In this document: positions 14,569-22,105 of the stretch, piece by piece
Numbering within the stretch: position 1 is the stretch's first letter
How the letters are laid out: the number at the start of each line of letters is the position of its first letter
NCBI GenBank assembly: GCA_964446285.1
Contig: CAYUNT010000046.1
Location: 1-25,562, forward strand
Reading direction: 5' to 3'
DNA: 25,562 nucleotides
DNA from: CAYUNT01 sp964446285
Lineage (GTDB): Bacteria; Sumerlaeota; Sumerlaeia; SLMS01; CAYUNT01
The notes under the pieces: model-generated
Database searches by the model: none
Told to the model about the DNA's origin: nothing
Seen by the model: only the letters and a program-made list of their open reading frames with translations
Program-made: the position numbers and the translations under genes

Positions 14569-15330
14569 CTAAATCGAATGCATGGCGCCGCCGTCGCAGG
14601 CGATGGCCTGGCCGGTGATGTAAGCGGCGCGTTCGGAGGCGAGAAACGCCGCCAGCGCGCCCAGTTCCTCGGGATTGCCAATGCGTCCAGCCGGGATTTG
14701 CGCGCATAGTTTTGCCTCGTCCACGCCAAGTTCCATCAGGCGTTCGGTGCGCGTATAGCCGGGCAGGAGCGCGTTGACAGTGATGCCCTCAGCGGCCACC
14801 TCGCGGCTGAGGCTTTTCGCCAGGCCAAGCAATCCCGCGCGAAGGGCGTTCGAGACCGTAAGGCGCGGGATCGGTTCGCGCGCCGCCAGCGAGGTGACAA
14901 GCAAAATGCGCCCCCAGCGCCGTTCGCGCATTCCGGGCAGCGCCGCGCGGATGGCCTCGACCGCGCTCAGAAACAGGCCGTCAAATCCCTCTTCCCATTT
15001 CGCGGGCGTGATTTCATCAAACGTCCCTGCCGGCGGGCCGCCTGTGTTTGTGACGAGGACGTCCAGCCCGCCCAGGCGTTCGATCACGCGTTGGACCAAC
15101 AATCCCCCAGCGCCGACGACAGAAAGATCGCACGGAAACGCCTCCACGACGCCGACGCCACTGCCACTACTGGCGCGAATGGCCGCCGCCGCCGCTTCAA
15201 GACGTTCGCGTCCGCGCGCGCAGATGGCCACCCGCGCGCCTTCCGCCGCTATTGCCTGCGCAATCGCGCGCCCCAATCCAGACGACGCGCCCATCACGAG
15301 CGCCCGTTTGTCTTTCAATCCAAGGTCCAT
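14569..15330 (-). CDS. SDR-family oxidoreductase lacking the usual catalytic Tyr/Lys
   Basis: The 253-aa product has a Rossmann fold typical of short-chain dehydrogenases: GASSGLGRAIA (NAD(P)-binding), NTGGPPAG in place of the NNAG motif, and a C-terminal AAYITGQAIACDGG as in FabG-like proteins. Ser147 (TSLAA) is at the usual catalytic serine position, but the YxxxK motif reads Ser160-x-x-x-Arg164 (VSNALRAGLLGL). I recall a 3-oxoacyl-ACP-reductase-like subgroup that lacks a perfect catalytic tetrad and has the TGGPP motif, so this is probably a natural subfamily, not a decayed gene. The substrate is unknown. A GGGGAT sequence precedes ATG 15330. It is downstream of apgM on the same strand with a 193-bp gap. 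Confidence 0.88.
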   Translation of the reverse strand: MDLGLKDKRALVMGASSGLGRAIAQAIAAEGARVAICARGRERLEAAAAAIRASSGSGVGVVEAFPCDLSVVGAGGLLVQRVIERLGGLDVLVTNTGGPPAGTFDEITPAKWEEGFDGLFLSAVEAIRAALPGMRERRWGRILLVTSLAAREPIPRLTVSNALRAGLLGLAKSLSREVAAEGITVNALLPGYTRTERLMELGVDEAKLCAQIPAGRIGNPEELGALAAFLASERAAYITGQAIACDGGAMHSI

Positions 15331-15445
15331 AACAAATATCCCCAGACAGAGAATCCTTTATTTGGAAAAGACTGCAAACCGGCGCGGACACATGCAGACA
15401 AACATAGTTCAATCCGGACGCCTATCCTCGCGTCCTTATTCTGTC

Positions 15446-15511
15446 CACTATCCGCTGCCCACTGCCCACTTCTTCACTCACAACTCACAACCCACAACCC
15501 CCAACTCACAA
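15446..15511. repeat. Heptamer-period short repeat upstream of the SDR gene
   Basis: Five perfect-register heptamers (CTCACAA, CTCACAA, CCCACAA, CCCCCAA, CTCACAA) run from 15477 to 15511, preceded by looser 7-nt units from 15446 (CACTATC, CGCTGCC, CACTGCC). The 12-mer CACTATCCGCTG at 15446-15457 recurs at 25341-25352. It resembles the short tandemly repeated heptamers known from cyanobacteria and other bacteria; no function is apparent. Confidence 0.65.
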
Positions 15512-15523
15512 CTCTTCCCCATC

Positions 15524-16780
15524 TCACTTCCCCGGGCGGGTTCGCGGGCGGGTGACGCCGTGCGTGCGAACGCCCATCACAAGGTCCATGAACTCGCGTC
15601 CGCGCAGCAATCCCAGCGATCCCATCTTGACCGAGTCTTCATCGTATCGTTCGACGCGATCCGGCGCGATGTGCGGTCCGTAAATCGCCACCGGCACCGG
15701 TTCGGCCAGGTGAGCGCCCGTGTTGCATGGCGTGAAATGATCGGGCAGCACGGCCCAGGTCGTATCCCATCCCTTTTGGACGGCGTGGCGCATGAGCGGT
15801 CCCGCGATGCGCGCATCTGTCCATTCCAGGCATTTCAGTTTCAGCCAGGGATTGCGTTCGTGGCCGGCCTCGTCGATGCCCTCGACGTGAATATAAACAA
15901 AGTCATGCCGCGACAGCGCGTCCATCGCCGCCGCCGCCTTGCCTTCGTAGTTGGTGTCCCAAAGGCCCGTTGCGCCCTCGACCTCGATCGGTTCGAGTCC
16001 GGCATAGACGGCGATTCCCTTGATAAGGTCCACGGCCGAGATGGCCGCGCCCGAGATGCCATACAGTTCGCGGTAAGTGGGCATTTGCGGCTTTTTGCCC
16101 GGCGCCCAGGGCCAAAGCGAGTCCGCGGCGCATTTTTCCGCCGCACGACGCGCCTGGTTCACGGGATGATCGAGCAGCAGCTCGCGTGAGCGTTCGACCA
16201 CGCGCGCCAGCACACGCGCCGACGCCTCCGCCTCGGGGGCTTCCGCGCGCGGCAGGAGGTCGGCCACCCGCCCGCCCACATTATCGTGCGGCGGCGCGCA
16301 TTCCAGGCGTTCGTCGCCGCCATCGAGAATCAGCAGGTGCCGGTAAGACACCCCGGCATGAAGTTTGACGCCCTCGATGCCGAGATTTTTATCCAAAAAC
16401 TCAATCAACTCGCGGGCCTCGGGCGTTGTGATGTGCCCGGCGCTGTGGTTGCGGATGCGGTCGCCATCGAGCGAAATCACATTGACGCGCATGGCGATTT
16501 GCCCCGGGCGCAGTTCGACGCCGATGCTTGCGGCCTCGAGCACGCCGCGCCCCTCGCGTCCGCCAAAGAGCGCCTTGGCGTCATAGCCCATCACGCCCAG
16601 GTTCGCGGTGGCCGAGCCATTGGGCAATCCGGGCGGAATTGTCTCGAACGTCCCGCAGGCGCCCTCGCGGGCGATGCGGTTGAAATGCGGCAGGTCCGCC
16701 AGCATCAGCGGGGTCTTGCCGTGCATGGCCGGGACCGGGTGGTCCGCGGCGCCATCAATCAGGAATACTACACGTTTCAT
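15524..16780 (-). CDS. apgM: Cofactor-independent phosphoglycerate mutase, archaeal type
   Basis: The 418-aa product interconverts 3- and 2-phosphoglycerate in glycolysis/gluconeogenesis in the alkaline-phosphatase superfamily manner, using two metal ions and a phosphoserine. Asp9 (FLIDG) is a metal ligand. Ser56 in PNGSATANLGVMGYD is the expected catalytic serine. Further metal-site motifs are HVEGIDEAGHE and LPDHFTPC. At 418 aa it matches the shorter aPGAM family and not the ~510-aa GpmI. The family is found in archaea and scattered bacteria. ATG 16780 starts the family consensus MKRVVFLIDG directly; the Shine-Dalgarno is poor. The C-terminal Arg-rich tail after MDLVMGVRTHG is typical of members I have seen. 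It is on the same strand as the SDR gene, 193 bp apart. Confidence 0.94.
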   Translation of the reverse strand: MKRVVFLIDGAADHPVPAMHGKTPLMLADLPHFNRIAREGACGTFETIPPGLPNGSATANLGVMGYDAKALFGGREGRGVLEAASIGVELRPGQIAMRVNVISLDGDRIRNHSAGHITTPEARELIEFLDKNLGIEGVKLHAGVSYRHLLILDGGDERLECAPPHDNVGGRVADLLPRAEAPEAEASARVLARVVERSRELLLDHPVNQARRAAEKCAADSLWPWAPGKKPQMPTYRELYGISGAAISAVDLIKGIAVYAGLEPIEVEGATGLWDTNYEGKAAAAMDALSRHDFVYIHVEGIDEAGHERNPWLKLKCLEWTDARIAGPLMRHAVQKGWDTTWAVLPDHFTPCNTGAHLAEPVPVAIYGPHIAPDRVERYDEDSVKMGSLGLLRGREFMDLVMGVRTHGVTRPRTRPGK

Positions 16781-16983
16781 AAGGCAGCACTTGTTCGCCG
16801 GTTAGGTTGGAATCGGGCATCCGGTCACGCAGGTGGAAATGGCCGGATTCGCTCACGAGCAAGGCGGCGATGGCATTTGAAATGCGCATCCCGCCCTATC
16901 AGGTTTTCTTTCTATCACAAGGCGTATGGCTTGTGAAATGAAATCTTCCGCGCGCGCGTCGGCGCGCCTTCGCTTCAGGCCAG

Positions 16984-17625
16984 TCATGCCGATGGCGGGC
17001 GGGTGTTGCGCTCGACGGCGAGCACGGCCATCAACAGCGACAGCACCAGCAGATAGCCCAGCCCGATCGCCGCCGAGATTCCGAAAAGCCCCGCGCGCGT
17101 CATGGCCAGCGCTTGGTTCTCGCGGGCCTTTGCCAGCGCCGCCATGCGTTCGTTGTGATAAATATCCAGCGCCGTCTTGCGCAGGCGCGGGTTTTCCACT
17201 GCATCGAGCACCTGGGTGGCGTTCGCCAGATAATCATCCGCGTTATCACCGTTCGCGACAGCTTGGCCGAGTTTTTCGTCCAAAAAGGGAATGGCCTCGC
17301 GCTGCGCCGAGGCGTCTTTCTGAGTCATACGCTCGATGAGGTTCGCCGCGCCGCGGAACTTCATCTCGAGCGTGTCCAGCGGCGCCATGGCCCGTCCGAA
17401 CGGATCGGTGGAGGCTTGGCCGTCCTGCTTTTCGGCCTGTCCGAACGGCGTAAGGCGCGCGGCGATAAATTTTGGCGCCACATGCGCTCCGCCCGGCAAA
17501 ATGATCCGGTGTCCATAATAGGCCGCCAGGCCCACGCTTCCAATGGTGGCAACCAGAACAAGAACTCCCAAAATCAGAAACACAATCCGCGCCAGCGGGA
17601 AAAATACCTTCGATTCCAGCGACAT
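16984..17625 (-). CDS. Unrecognised two-span membrane protein
   Basis: The product is 213 aa, with membrane segments at about residues 10-36 and 176-203 around a ~140-residue charged, mostly helical domain (AEKQDGQASTDPFGRAMAPL onward). The topology would place this domain outside the cytoplasm if the N-terminus is inside. No family is recognised. GGAGG precedes ATG 17625 at suitable spacing, and the gene lies only 22 bp downstream of the exported 650-aa protein on the same strand, so the two are probably co-transcribed and may act together in the envelope. G+C content matches the neighbouring housekeeping genes. Confidence 0.78.
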   Translation of the reverse strand: MSLESKVFFPLARIVFLILGVLVLVATIGSVGLAAYYGHRIILPGGAHVAPKFIAARLTPFGQAEKQDGQASTDPFGRAMAPLDTLEMKFRGAANLIERMTQKDASAQREAIPFLDEKLGQAVANGDNADDYLANATQVLDAVENPRLRKTALDIYHNERMAALAKARENQALAMTRAGLFGISAAIGLGYLLVLSLLMAVLAVERNTRPPSA

Positions 17626-17647
17626 GTTTGCCTCCGCGTTCGTTGAT

Positions 17648-19600
17648 TTATTGCGTCAGCTCGCGCACATACCAGCTGTCTCCGCGCCGGACAACGTGAA
17701 TGGTGAAATCCCCCTGAAATGTGGTGCCTTGCGCATTCTCGAAATCGAGATACACCGCGACGCTCGCATTGGCATCATCTTCGATGCGGACTTCGCGAAT
17801 CTGGTGCGAATGGAGTTTTCCGATGGTCTGCGGCGGGTTTTGCGACTGCGGGTCCCAGAACTTGATGAGCGAGTCGTATTCCTGCTTGGCCTGCACGTAG
17901 TTATTCACCACGGCGCGGATGCCCTCCTCGGCGGCGCGGCGGGCCTCTTCGGCGGCGCGGCGTTTTTCCTCCTCGGCCTTCTGGCGCTCGGCCTGTTCGA
18001 CCGATTCGATGCGCGCTTTGAGCTGGGCAGCCAGGTCACGCAACCGCGTCTGCCGGATGGTCCCTTCCATCTGCGCTATAGCGGCGGAAATGGATTCATA
18101 GAGATTCTTCATCTGCTCCTTGGTGGCGGGCGCGCTGAGTTGTTTCGTCCAGCGCACAAGCTCCGCTTCGGCCTGCATTTCGCGCTTGAGTTGCGCGTCG
18201 AGCGCCTTGAACGCCTGCGCCAGCGCCGCATCGTTCCACAGCTGCGCAGGAAACATTCCCGCCAGCGTGGCCATTTCCGATTGAATCGCCTGCGGATTTT
18301 CGAAGGCTTCCATCCGCTTTTTATACGTCTCGAGCGCCGACTTTGCCCGGCTGGCGATCTCGAGGCGAGGTCCCGGCAAGTTCGGATCCGCCTCGAACGT
18401 CCTGAACAAAATGTAGTCGCGGAACAGGCCGGCGTTTGCCCCGTTCATTCCGGCGGTGAATTTTCGCAGCGCCTCCATGCGGACCGCCCGCGCCATCGAT
18501 GTCTCATACGCGGCGGCGGCGGCGGAGTTCTCTCGCAGTGTGATTCCCGAGTATGGGTCTTTGCTCAAGGCTTCCCAGTTTGCCTCGCGGGCCAGGCAAT
18601 TCATCACGAGGCAATCTTCGAGGGCCGTGTCGAATTGCCGTGCCTCGGCGCGCTCCATTGTCCTGCGCCCGAGGCGCGAGGCCGCATACAACCCGATCAG
18701 CGGCCAGTGCTTTGGATTTCCGCGCATCGCATAAGCGGCGAAATCCTTGGGATCGATTTGCAGCATCTTGTCATGCAAAAACTTGAATGAAGCCAGCGCC
18801 TTCTCGCCCTGCCGCTCGATGTTGATCATCAGTGCGGCGGTGATCGGCAGATACTCGGGGTCGTCGCGCGCCACCACGCCCTTGCCGTAATCCGTCCTCA
18901 TGCGCGCAAAGGCCGGATACCACCGCGAACGCCACTCGGGCGTCGGCAGCGAAGTCTCCAGCGCGCTGCCCATCAATGTAGTCGCCAGGCGCACCAGGTT
19001 CTCAATTTCCGTCTCGCGGCCCGGCTCAGAGGATAGCAGCAGCTGAGCCGCCAACTGCCCCGAGGCGTTCAGCAGCTCGCCGCGCACGGCCTCGTATTGC
19101 TCCGGGCAATAGACAATCAGGTCCGCCTGCGCCTGGACGGCTTTGCGGCGCGTGGCGATGTCGTTGCCGGCATTGGCATATAACAAAACCATTTTCTTGC
19201 GCATGGGGAGCGACTTGGGCTGCAAGCGCAATCCATCGAGCAAAATCCGCTCCGCGTCCTCGAAATCGCGGTTCGCCATGGCCTCCGACGCCACGGACAC
19301 AATCGTTTCCTCGTTTGCACCAGGAGAGATCGTGTAGATTTTTGCCGTTTTGCTATCTGTCGGTTTAACTTCCTGACTCTGGCGCACAATCCGGACGATC
19401 TTCTCGCGCGGGATGCGTATGGCGGTTCCCTCCAGGTTGACCTGAACTTCCTGATTGTTTTCGCTGAGGATTGTCCCGTGCAAAATCTGCTCTTTCGATC
19501 CGTCGCGAATGACAATTTCATCCGCGCGGACCGGGCCGGCCAAGCCAAGCAACACTCCAGCCGCGGCAATTGCGGATAGAAGGAAGCAGCGCGCATTCAT
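17648..19600 (-). CDS. Exported ~650-aa protein with helical repeats and a coiled coil
   Basis: The frame opens at 19693, but ATG 19600 begins a clean signal peptide (MNARCFLLSAIAAAGVLLG, probable cleavage after PVRA). The mature start, DEIVIRDGSKEQILHGTILS followed by IRIPREKIVRI, follows the 'VxLxDGxxxxGxI' beta-strand pattern often seen at the start of planctomycete-type exported TPR proteins. The middle (about 80-540) is helical and TPR-like (DFEDAERILLDGLRLQPKSL), then an Ala/Glu/Arg coiled coil at ~550-590. A ~80-residue C-terminal domain ends FTIHVVRRGDSWYVRELTQ, resembling an NTF2/SnoaL-type fold. The last comparison is inference. Function is unknown. It is first gene of a pair with the 213-aa membrane protein 22 bp downstream. 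Confidence 0.82.
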   Translation of the reverse strand: MNARCFLLSAIAAAGVLLGLAGPVRADEIVIRDGSKEQILHGTILSENNQEVQVNLEGTAIRIPREKIVRIVRQSQEVKPTDSKTAKIYTISPGANEETIVSVASEAMANRDFEDAERILLDGLRLQPKSLPMRKKMVLLYANAGNDIATRRKAVQAQADLIVYCPEQYEAVRGELLNASGQLAAQLLLSSEPGRETEIENLVRLATTLMGSALETSLPTPEWRSRWYPAFARMRTDYGKGVVARDDPEYLPITAALMINIERQGEKALASFKFLHDKMLQIDPKDFAAYAMRGNPKHWPLIGLYAASRLGRRTMERAEARQFDTALEDCLVMNCLAREANWEALSKDPYSGITLRENSAAAAAYETSMARAVRMEALRKFTAGMNGANAGLFRDYILFRTFEADPNLPGPRLEIASRAKSALETYKKRMEAFENPQAIQSEMATLAGMFPAQLWNDAALAQAFKALDAQLKREMQAEAELVRWTKQLSAPATKEQMKNLYESISAAIAQMEGTIRQTRLRDLAAQLKARIESVEQAERQKAEEEKRRAAEEARRAAEEGIRAVVNNYVQAKQEYDSLIKFWDPQSQNPPQTIGKLHSHQIREVRIEDDANASVAVYLDFENAQGTTFQGDFTIHVVRRGDSWYVRELTQ

Positions 19601-19711
19601 GATCCGCCAATCCTCCACAAGGCCGCCCGCGCGGAGCGGCCGAATGCTGACAAAGCGCCTGCAAGTTTCCGAGCCAGCCCGGCACATAATCAATCTAAAA
19701 CGCCGGAGGAC

Positions 19712-19970
19712 ACCGCGAAAAACAGGAACTGTTCAAAGTATCTGTGAAGTATCTGTGGGACAGGCAGCCTGCCTGTCGTGCATCGCTTTCTCAGAGACAG
19801 GCTGGCAGCCTGTCCTGCCATACACTGTTTCTTTGAGCAGTTCCTGCCGCGAAAAACGAGAAAGGACGCGAAAGAAAAAGATTATCAAACAAAACCTATT
19901 TCACACATCCGGTGAAACGGGTCTTGAACGGAATTCTCTCTTTTTTCGTTGTTTTCGTGTTTTTCGCGGT
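19712..19970. repeat. Family C palindrome split by a Family D insertion
   Basis: The right arm (19940-19970, ending TTTTTCGCGGT) pairs with a left arm whose outer end ACCGCGAAAAA is at 19712-19722 and whose inner part CGAGAAAGGACGCGAAAG continues at 19857. The left arm is interrupted by 19723-19846. The centre holds a small TTTCAC/GGTGAAA hairpin. With the insertion removed the element matches the plan of the copy at 8270-8402. Confidence 0.75.
19723..19846. mobile_element. MITE-like Family D element (124 bp)
   Basis: The terminal inverted repeats are CAGGAACTGTTCAAAG (19723-19738) and CTTTGAGCAGTTCCTG (19831-19846), pairing at 15 of 16 positions. It is flanked by direct repeats CCGCGAAAAA (19713-19722 and 19847-19856), extendable by one C, consistent with a 10-11 bp target duplication. 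Inside are a tandem 11-mer (AAGTATCTGTG at 19736 and 19747) and two perfect 9+1+9 palindromes (GACAGGCAG.. at 19759-19777; GACAGGCTG.. at 19796-19814). No coding capacity; it would need a transposase supplied in trans. Confidence 0.75.
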
Positions 19971-19990
19971 AAAAATGCATGTTCCGGGTT

Positions 19991-20037
19991 AAAAAGCGGC
20001 GCGGCCGGAGGAAGTGTTTGCTTCTTCCGGCCGCGCC
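19991..20037 (-). terminator. Intrinsic terminator of the 20093-21865 gene
   Basis: Read on the minus strand: a 17-bp G+C-rich stem (19998-20014 with 20021-20037, one G-U pair) with a 6-nt loop, then GC and five T residues (19991-19995). It lies 55 bp past the stop of the secreted-protein gene. Confidence 0.88.
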
Positions 20038-20092
20038 TGTTCCCCTCGCGGATGGCCGGTTCGTTTTTAATAGGATGTGCGTTGTTTTCTAG

Positions 20093-21865
20093 CTATTTCA
20101 TCGCAACAATTTGGCTGGCTTTGCCCTGTTTTGTCATTTCTTTCAATGCCTGATGGATAATATCCTCAAGAGTGTTCTCGTTGAACTTCTTATTATCATG
20201 AATTCTTGCCTCAATCCATGCTGGAATCGCAGGCATCTCAATTGAGGATATCTCTGCCGCAGTCAGGTCCGCTGCCGTTCGCTTTCGATAGAGACGCCCA
20301 TCTTTTTCCAGTTTGCAGTCCTCTTTGAGTTTATACTCATACTGTCCCATACCGCGCATTTCATTGGCTATTATCACAGATTCGACCGCCACGATTTTCC
20401 CGGTTTGCGGATCAAGTTTGAATTCCTTGACTGTTTTTTCCACTTCCACCTTTTCCATAAGTTCCATTTTTTCGAGGGCCTCTTCGGGAACGCTTCCATC
20501 CGCGGCAACAGCAAGCTCCACCCACGGCTGATCTTTCAGCATCTTGCGGATTTGCGATTTCACTTGGGAGACTTGGTAGTCGCCAGGCGCGACGATCCTC
20601 GATGGATCCAGGTCATATTCGAATGAAATCGTTCCGGCATCCTGGCCCAGTTCCGCTTTCATTTTGGCTTCCACCCATGCGGCCATTTTCGCCATATCTA
20701 CAACCGCACCTTTTCCGATCAAGGCATTGGAATGGTGGAAACTCCAGGGAATCGTAATATCAGGATTTCCAAAGGATGAGTCAACCGCTCCCGCCACGGA
20801 GCGAGGATCCTTATGTGACGACAGTTGAGTGTCATTGCCAGCATCATCCAATACGATCATTTCCCCGCTGGAATTGCAGTAGAACTTGGCTGTATCCGCC
20901 GTATAGTTTGGCGGGGTGCCAACTGAGCGCATGCAAAGAGTTCCTGCCACATCCAGCTGTTCGTATGCGCTGTCCGCATCACCAATGCAGACATAGGTAT
21001 CAGCCATATAGGAATAGCCTGAAGGTGCCAGACGCATTCTTGTCCCACTTGAGTTATACAGCCTAATATCGCCAGAATTTGATAGGTTATCTAGTGTGAA
21101 TATTGGGTTGCTATCTGTTCCATAGACATCCATTATTCTCTGAATACTGGAGACTGCATTTATGGCCAGTTGGCTTGTCGCAGCGGTAGTATTTATACCT
21201 AAACCAGCCGAGGACAGCTTCATTACGTCCAGATTTGCTATTCGAAAGCGGATATTTTTACCCGATGCTGCGTTTAGGAAGGTTGTGCCGTCTGGATAAT
21301 GAGCCAATGCGTAGCTGGTTCCGTTATTTTGATCGACGTGAGCGAAGGTGGCATAATCGCTATGGTAGGTATTATATCCAATCGCGGCGCGGCCAAGATA
21401 CGATGTTATATTTGAATCGTAGCCTGCCTTTATGGCGCCATTGACTTCGAGCTTTACGCCAGGATTTGTGGTTCCTACCCCAACGTTTCCTCCATCTTTT
21501 ACAAAGATGCCGTTATCAGAGTCATCCGTCAGCTTCAAGCCGTCGCTGTCACGCGCCCTGACTTGATCCGTGCCAATATAAAGGCCATTATCTTGCGAAG
21601 TATTTTGGGTTTTCGAAAGATAAAGATCGTCAAAGTCGGTTGCATGATAGCCATCGACTGTATCCGCATCTCCCGTAATGTCTGCAGGGAGTTTGCTGTT
21701 AGAGTCCAGGGCGAGAAGAGCGTTGGGTTGGGCGGTTGCATAGGCATCAAATCCATCCACTGTATCTGCGTCGATGGATGCCATTGCAGAACGCGAGAAT
21801 GTCACGGCCAAAACAACAGACAGAACGACCGATACAACCACTCGGAAGGAATTAAGCGATTTCAT
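20093..21865 (-). CDS. Secreted tail-fibre-like protein with DTVDG repeats
   Basis: The product is 590 aa. Residues 1-30 are a signal peptide (charged start, hydrophobic VVVSVVLSVVLAVTF, cleavage near SAMAS). The mature protein opens with two DADTVDG-type repeats, then GIFVKDGGNVGVGTTNPGVK, a motif shared by phage tail fibres and many large bacterial surface proteins. The fibre-like, Asn/Ser/Gly-rich part runs to about residue 370. After that comes a different, Lys/Glu-rich helical domain (SHHSNALIGKG-like segment onward), and the S74 self-cleaving chaperone that often ends such proteins is not visible. Codon use and base composition are clearly less G+C-rich than neighbours, suggesting transfer. 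AAAGGAG precedes ATG 21865. The role is unknown; surface fibre or adhesin is an inference. No phage structural genes are near. Confidence 0.8.
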   Translation of the reverse strand: MKSLNSFRVVVSVVLSVVLAVTFSRSAMASIDADTVDGFDAYATAQPNALLALDSNSKLPADITGDADTVDGYHATDFDDLYLSKTQNTSQDNGLYIGTDQVRARDSDGLKLTDDSDNGIFVKDGGNVGVGTTNPGVKLEVNGAIKAGYDSNITSYLGRAAIGYNTYHSDYATFAHVDQNNGTSYALAHYPDGTTFLNAASGKNIRFRIANLDVMKLSSAGLGINTTAATSQLAINAVSSIQRIMDVYGTDSNPIFTLDNLSNSGDIRLYNSSGTRMRLAPSGYSYMADTYVCIGDADSAYEQLDVAGTLCMRSVGTPPNYTADTAKFYCNSSGEMIVLDDAGNDTQLSSHKDPRSVAGAVDSSFGNPDITIPWSFHHSNALIGKGAVVDMAKMAAWVEAKMKAELGQDAGTISFEYDLDPSRIVAPGDYQVSQVKSQIRKMLKDQPWVELAVAADGSVPEEALEKMELMEKVEVEKTVKEFKLDPQTGKIVAVESVIIANEMRGMGQYEYKLKEDCKLEKDGRLYRKRTAADLTAAEISSIEMPAIPAWIEARIHDNKKFNENTLEDIIHQALKEMTKQGKASQIVAMK

Positions 21866-21919
21866 GATGCCACTCCTTTGAGAAATTGTTGAAAAAAGGG
21901 GGTACTTCTCAAAAACCCC
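21866..21919 (-). promoter_or_regulatory. Leader with alternative hairpins at the ribosome site
   Basis: On the minus strand, GGGGT/ACCCC (21915-21919 with 21899-21903) closes an 11-nt loop and is followed by C and T residues. The loop sequence TTTGAGAA (complement of 21906-21913) is perfectly complementary to TTCTCAAA (complement of 21877-21884), which overlaps the AAAGGAG ribosome site. The two pairings compete, so the leader could switch between a weak terminator and a blocked or open ribosome site. Confidence 0.4.
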
Positions 21920-21926
21920 GAGGTAT

Positions 21927-21954
21927 CAATTACAAACCATTACTGTATTGTCAA
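21927..21954 (-). promoter_or_regulatory. Candidate promoter of the 20093-21865 gene
   Basis: On the minus strand a perfect TTGACA (complement of 21949-21954) is followed 16 nt later by TAATTG (complement of 21927-21932), a weak -10. It lies in an A+T-rich stretch between the upstream gene's terminator and the leader hairpin, where a promoter is expected. Confidence 0.3.
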
Positions 21955-22028
21955 TAGACATTACTAATTTAATAAAATGCAAGTTTCCTAATGCTATTAG
22001 CCCAGCCATGCCCAAGGCTGTGTTTAGC

Positions 22029-22064
22029 AAAAAAAACCGCCTCTCCCGTTGAGGGAGAGGCGGT
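22029..22064 (-). terminator. Intrinsic terminator of the 22106-22930 gene
   Basis: A perfect 12-bp stem (22036-22047 with 22053-22064, loop GTTGA) is followed on the minus strand by a run of about eight T residues (22029-22036). It lies 41 bp past the stop and separates this gene from the downstream secreted-protein gene. Confidence 0.95.
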
Positions 22065-22105
22065 GGTTGTATTCCCCTGATGGAGAATTACAGTTAATGA
22101 ACAGA

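Larger units (their letters stand above)
19601..20092. other. Repeat-filled spacer upstream of the exported TPR-like gene
   Basis: This ~490-bp spacer separates two minus-strand genes. It holds, from high to low coordinate, the terminator of the 20093-21865 gene, a Family C palindrome (19712-19970), and a Family D element nested within it (19723-19846). Only about 110 bp remain upstream of ATG 19600 for a promoter. No gene is seen. Confidence 0.7.

Noticed and set aside
15990..16000. tRNA T-loop-like GGTTCGAGTCC
   Set aside because: It lies inside apgM in frame and no acceptor or anticodon stems surround it.
16952..16967. GCGCGC-GTCG-GCGCGC hairpin as terminator of the 213-aa membrane protein gene
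   Set aside because: It is 17 bp past the stop, but there is no T-run on the minus strand and such G+C palindromes are common by chance here.
19601..19693. Longer exported protein starting at 19693
   Set aside because: It would place 31 polar residues before a clear signal peptide; ATG 19600 starts the signal peptide properly.
20093..21865. Prophage remnant because of the tail-fibre-like repeats
   Set aside because: The protein has a signal peptide and no phage structural, integrase or lysis genes are nearby.
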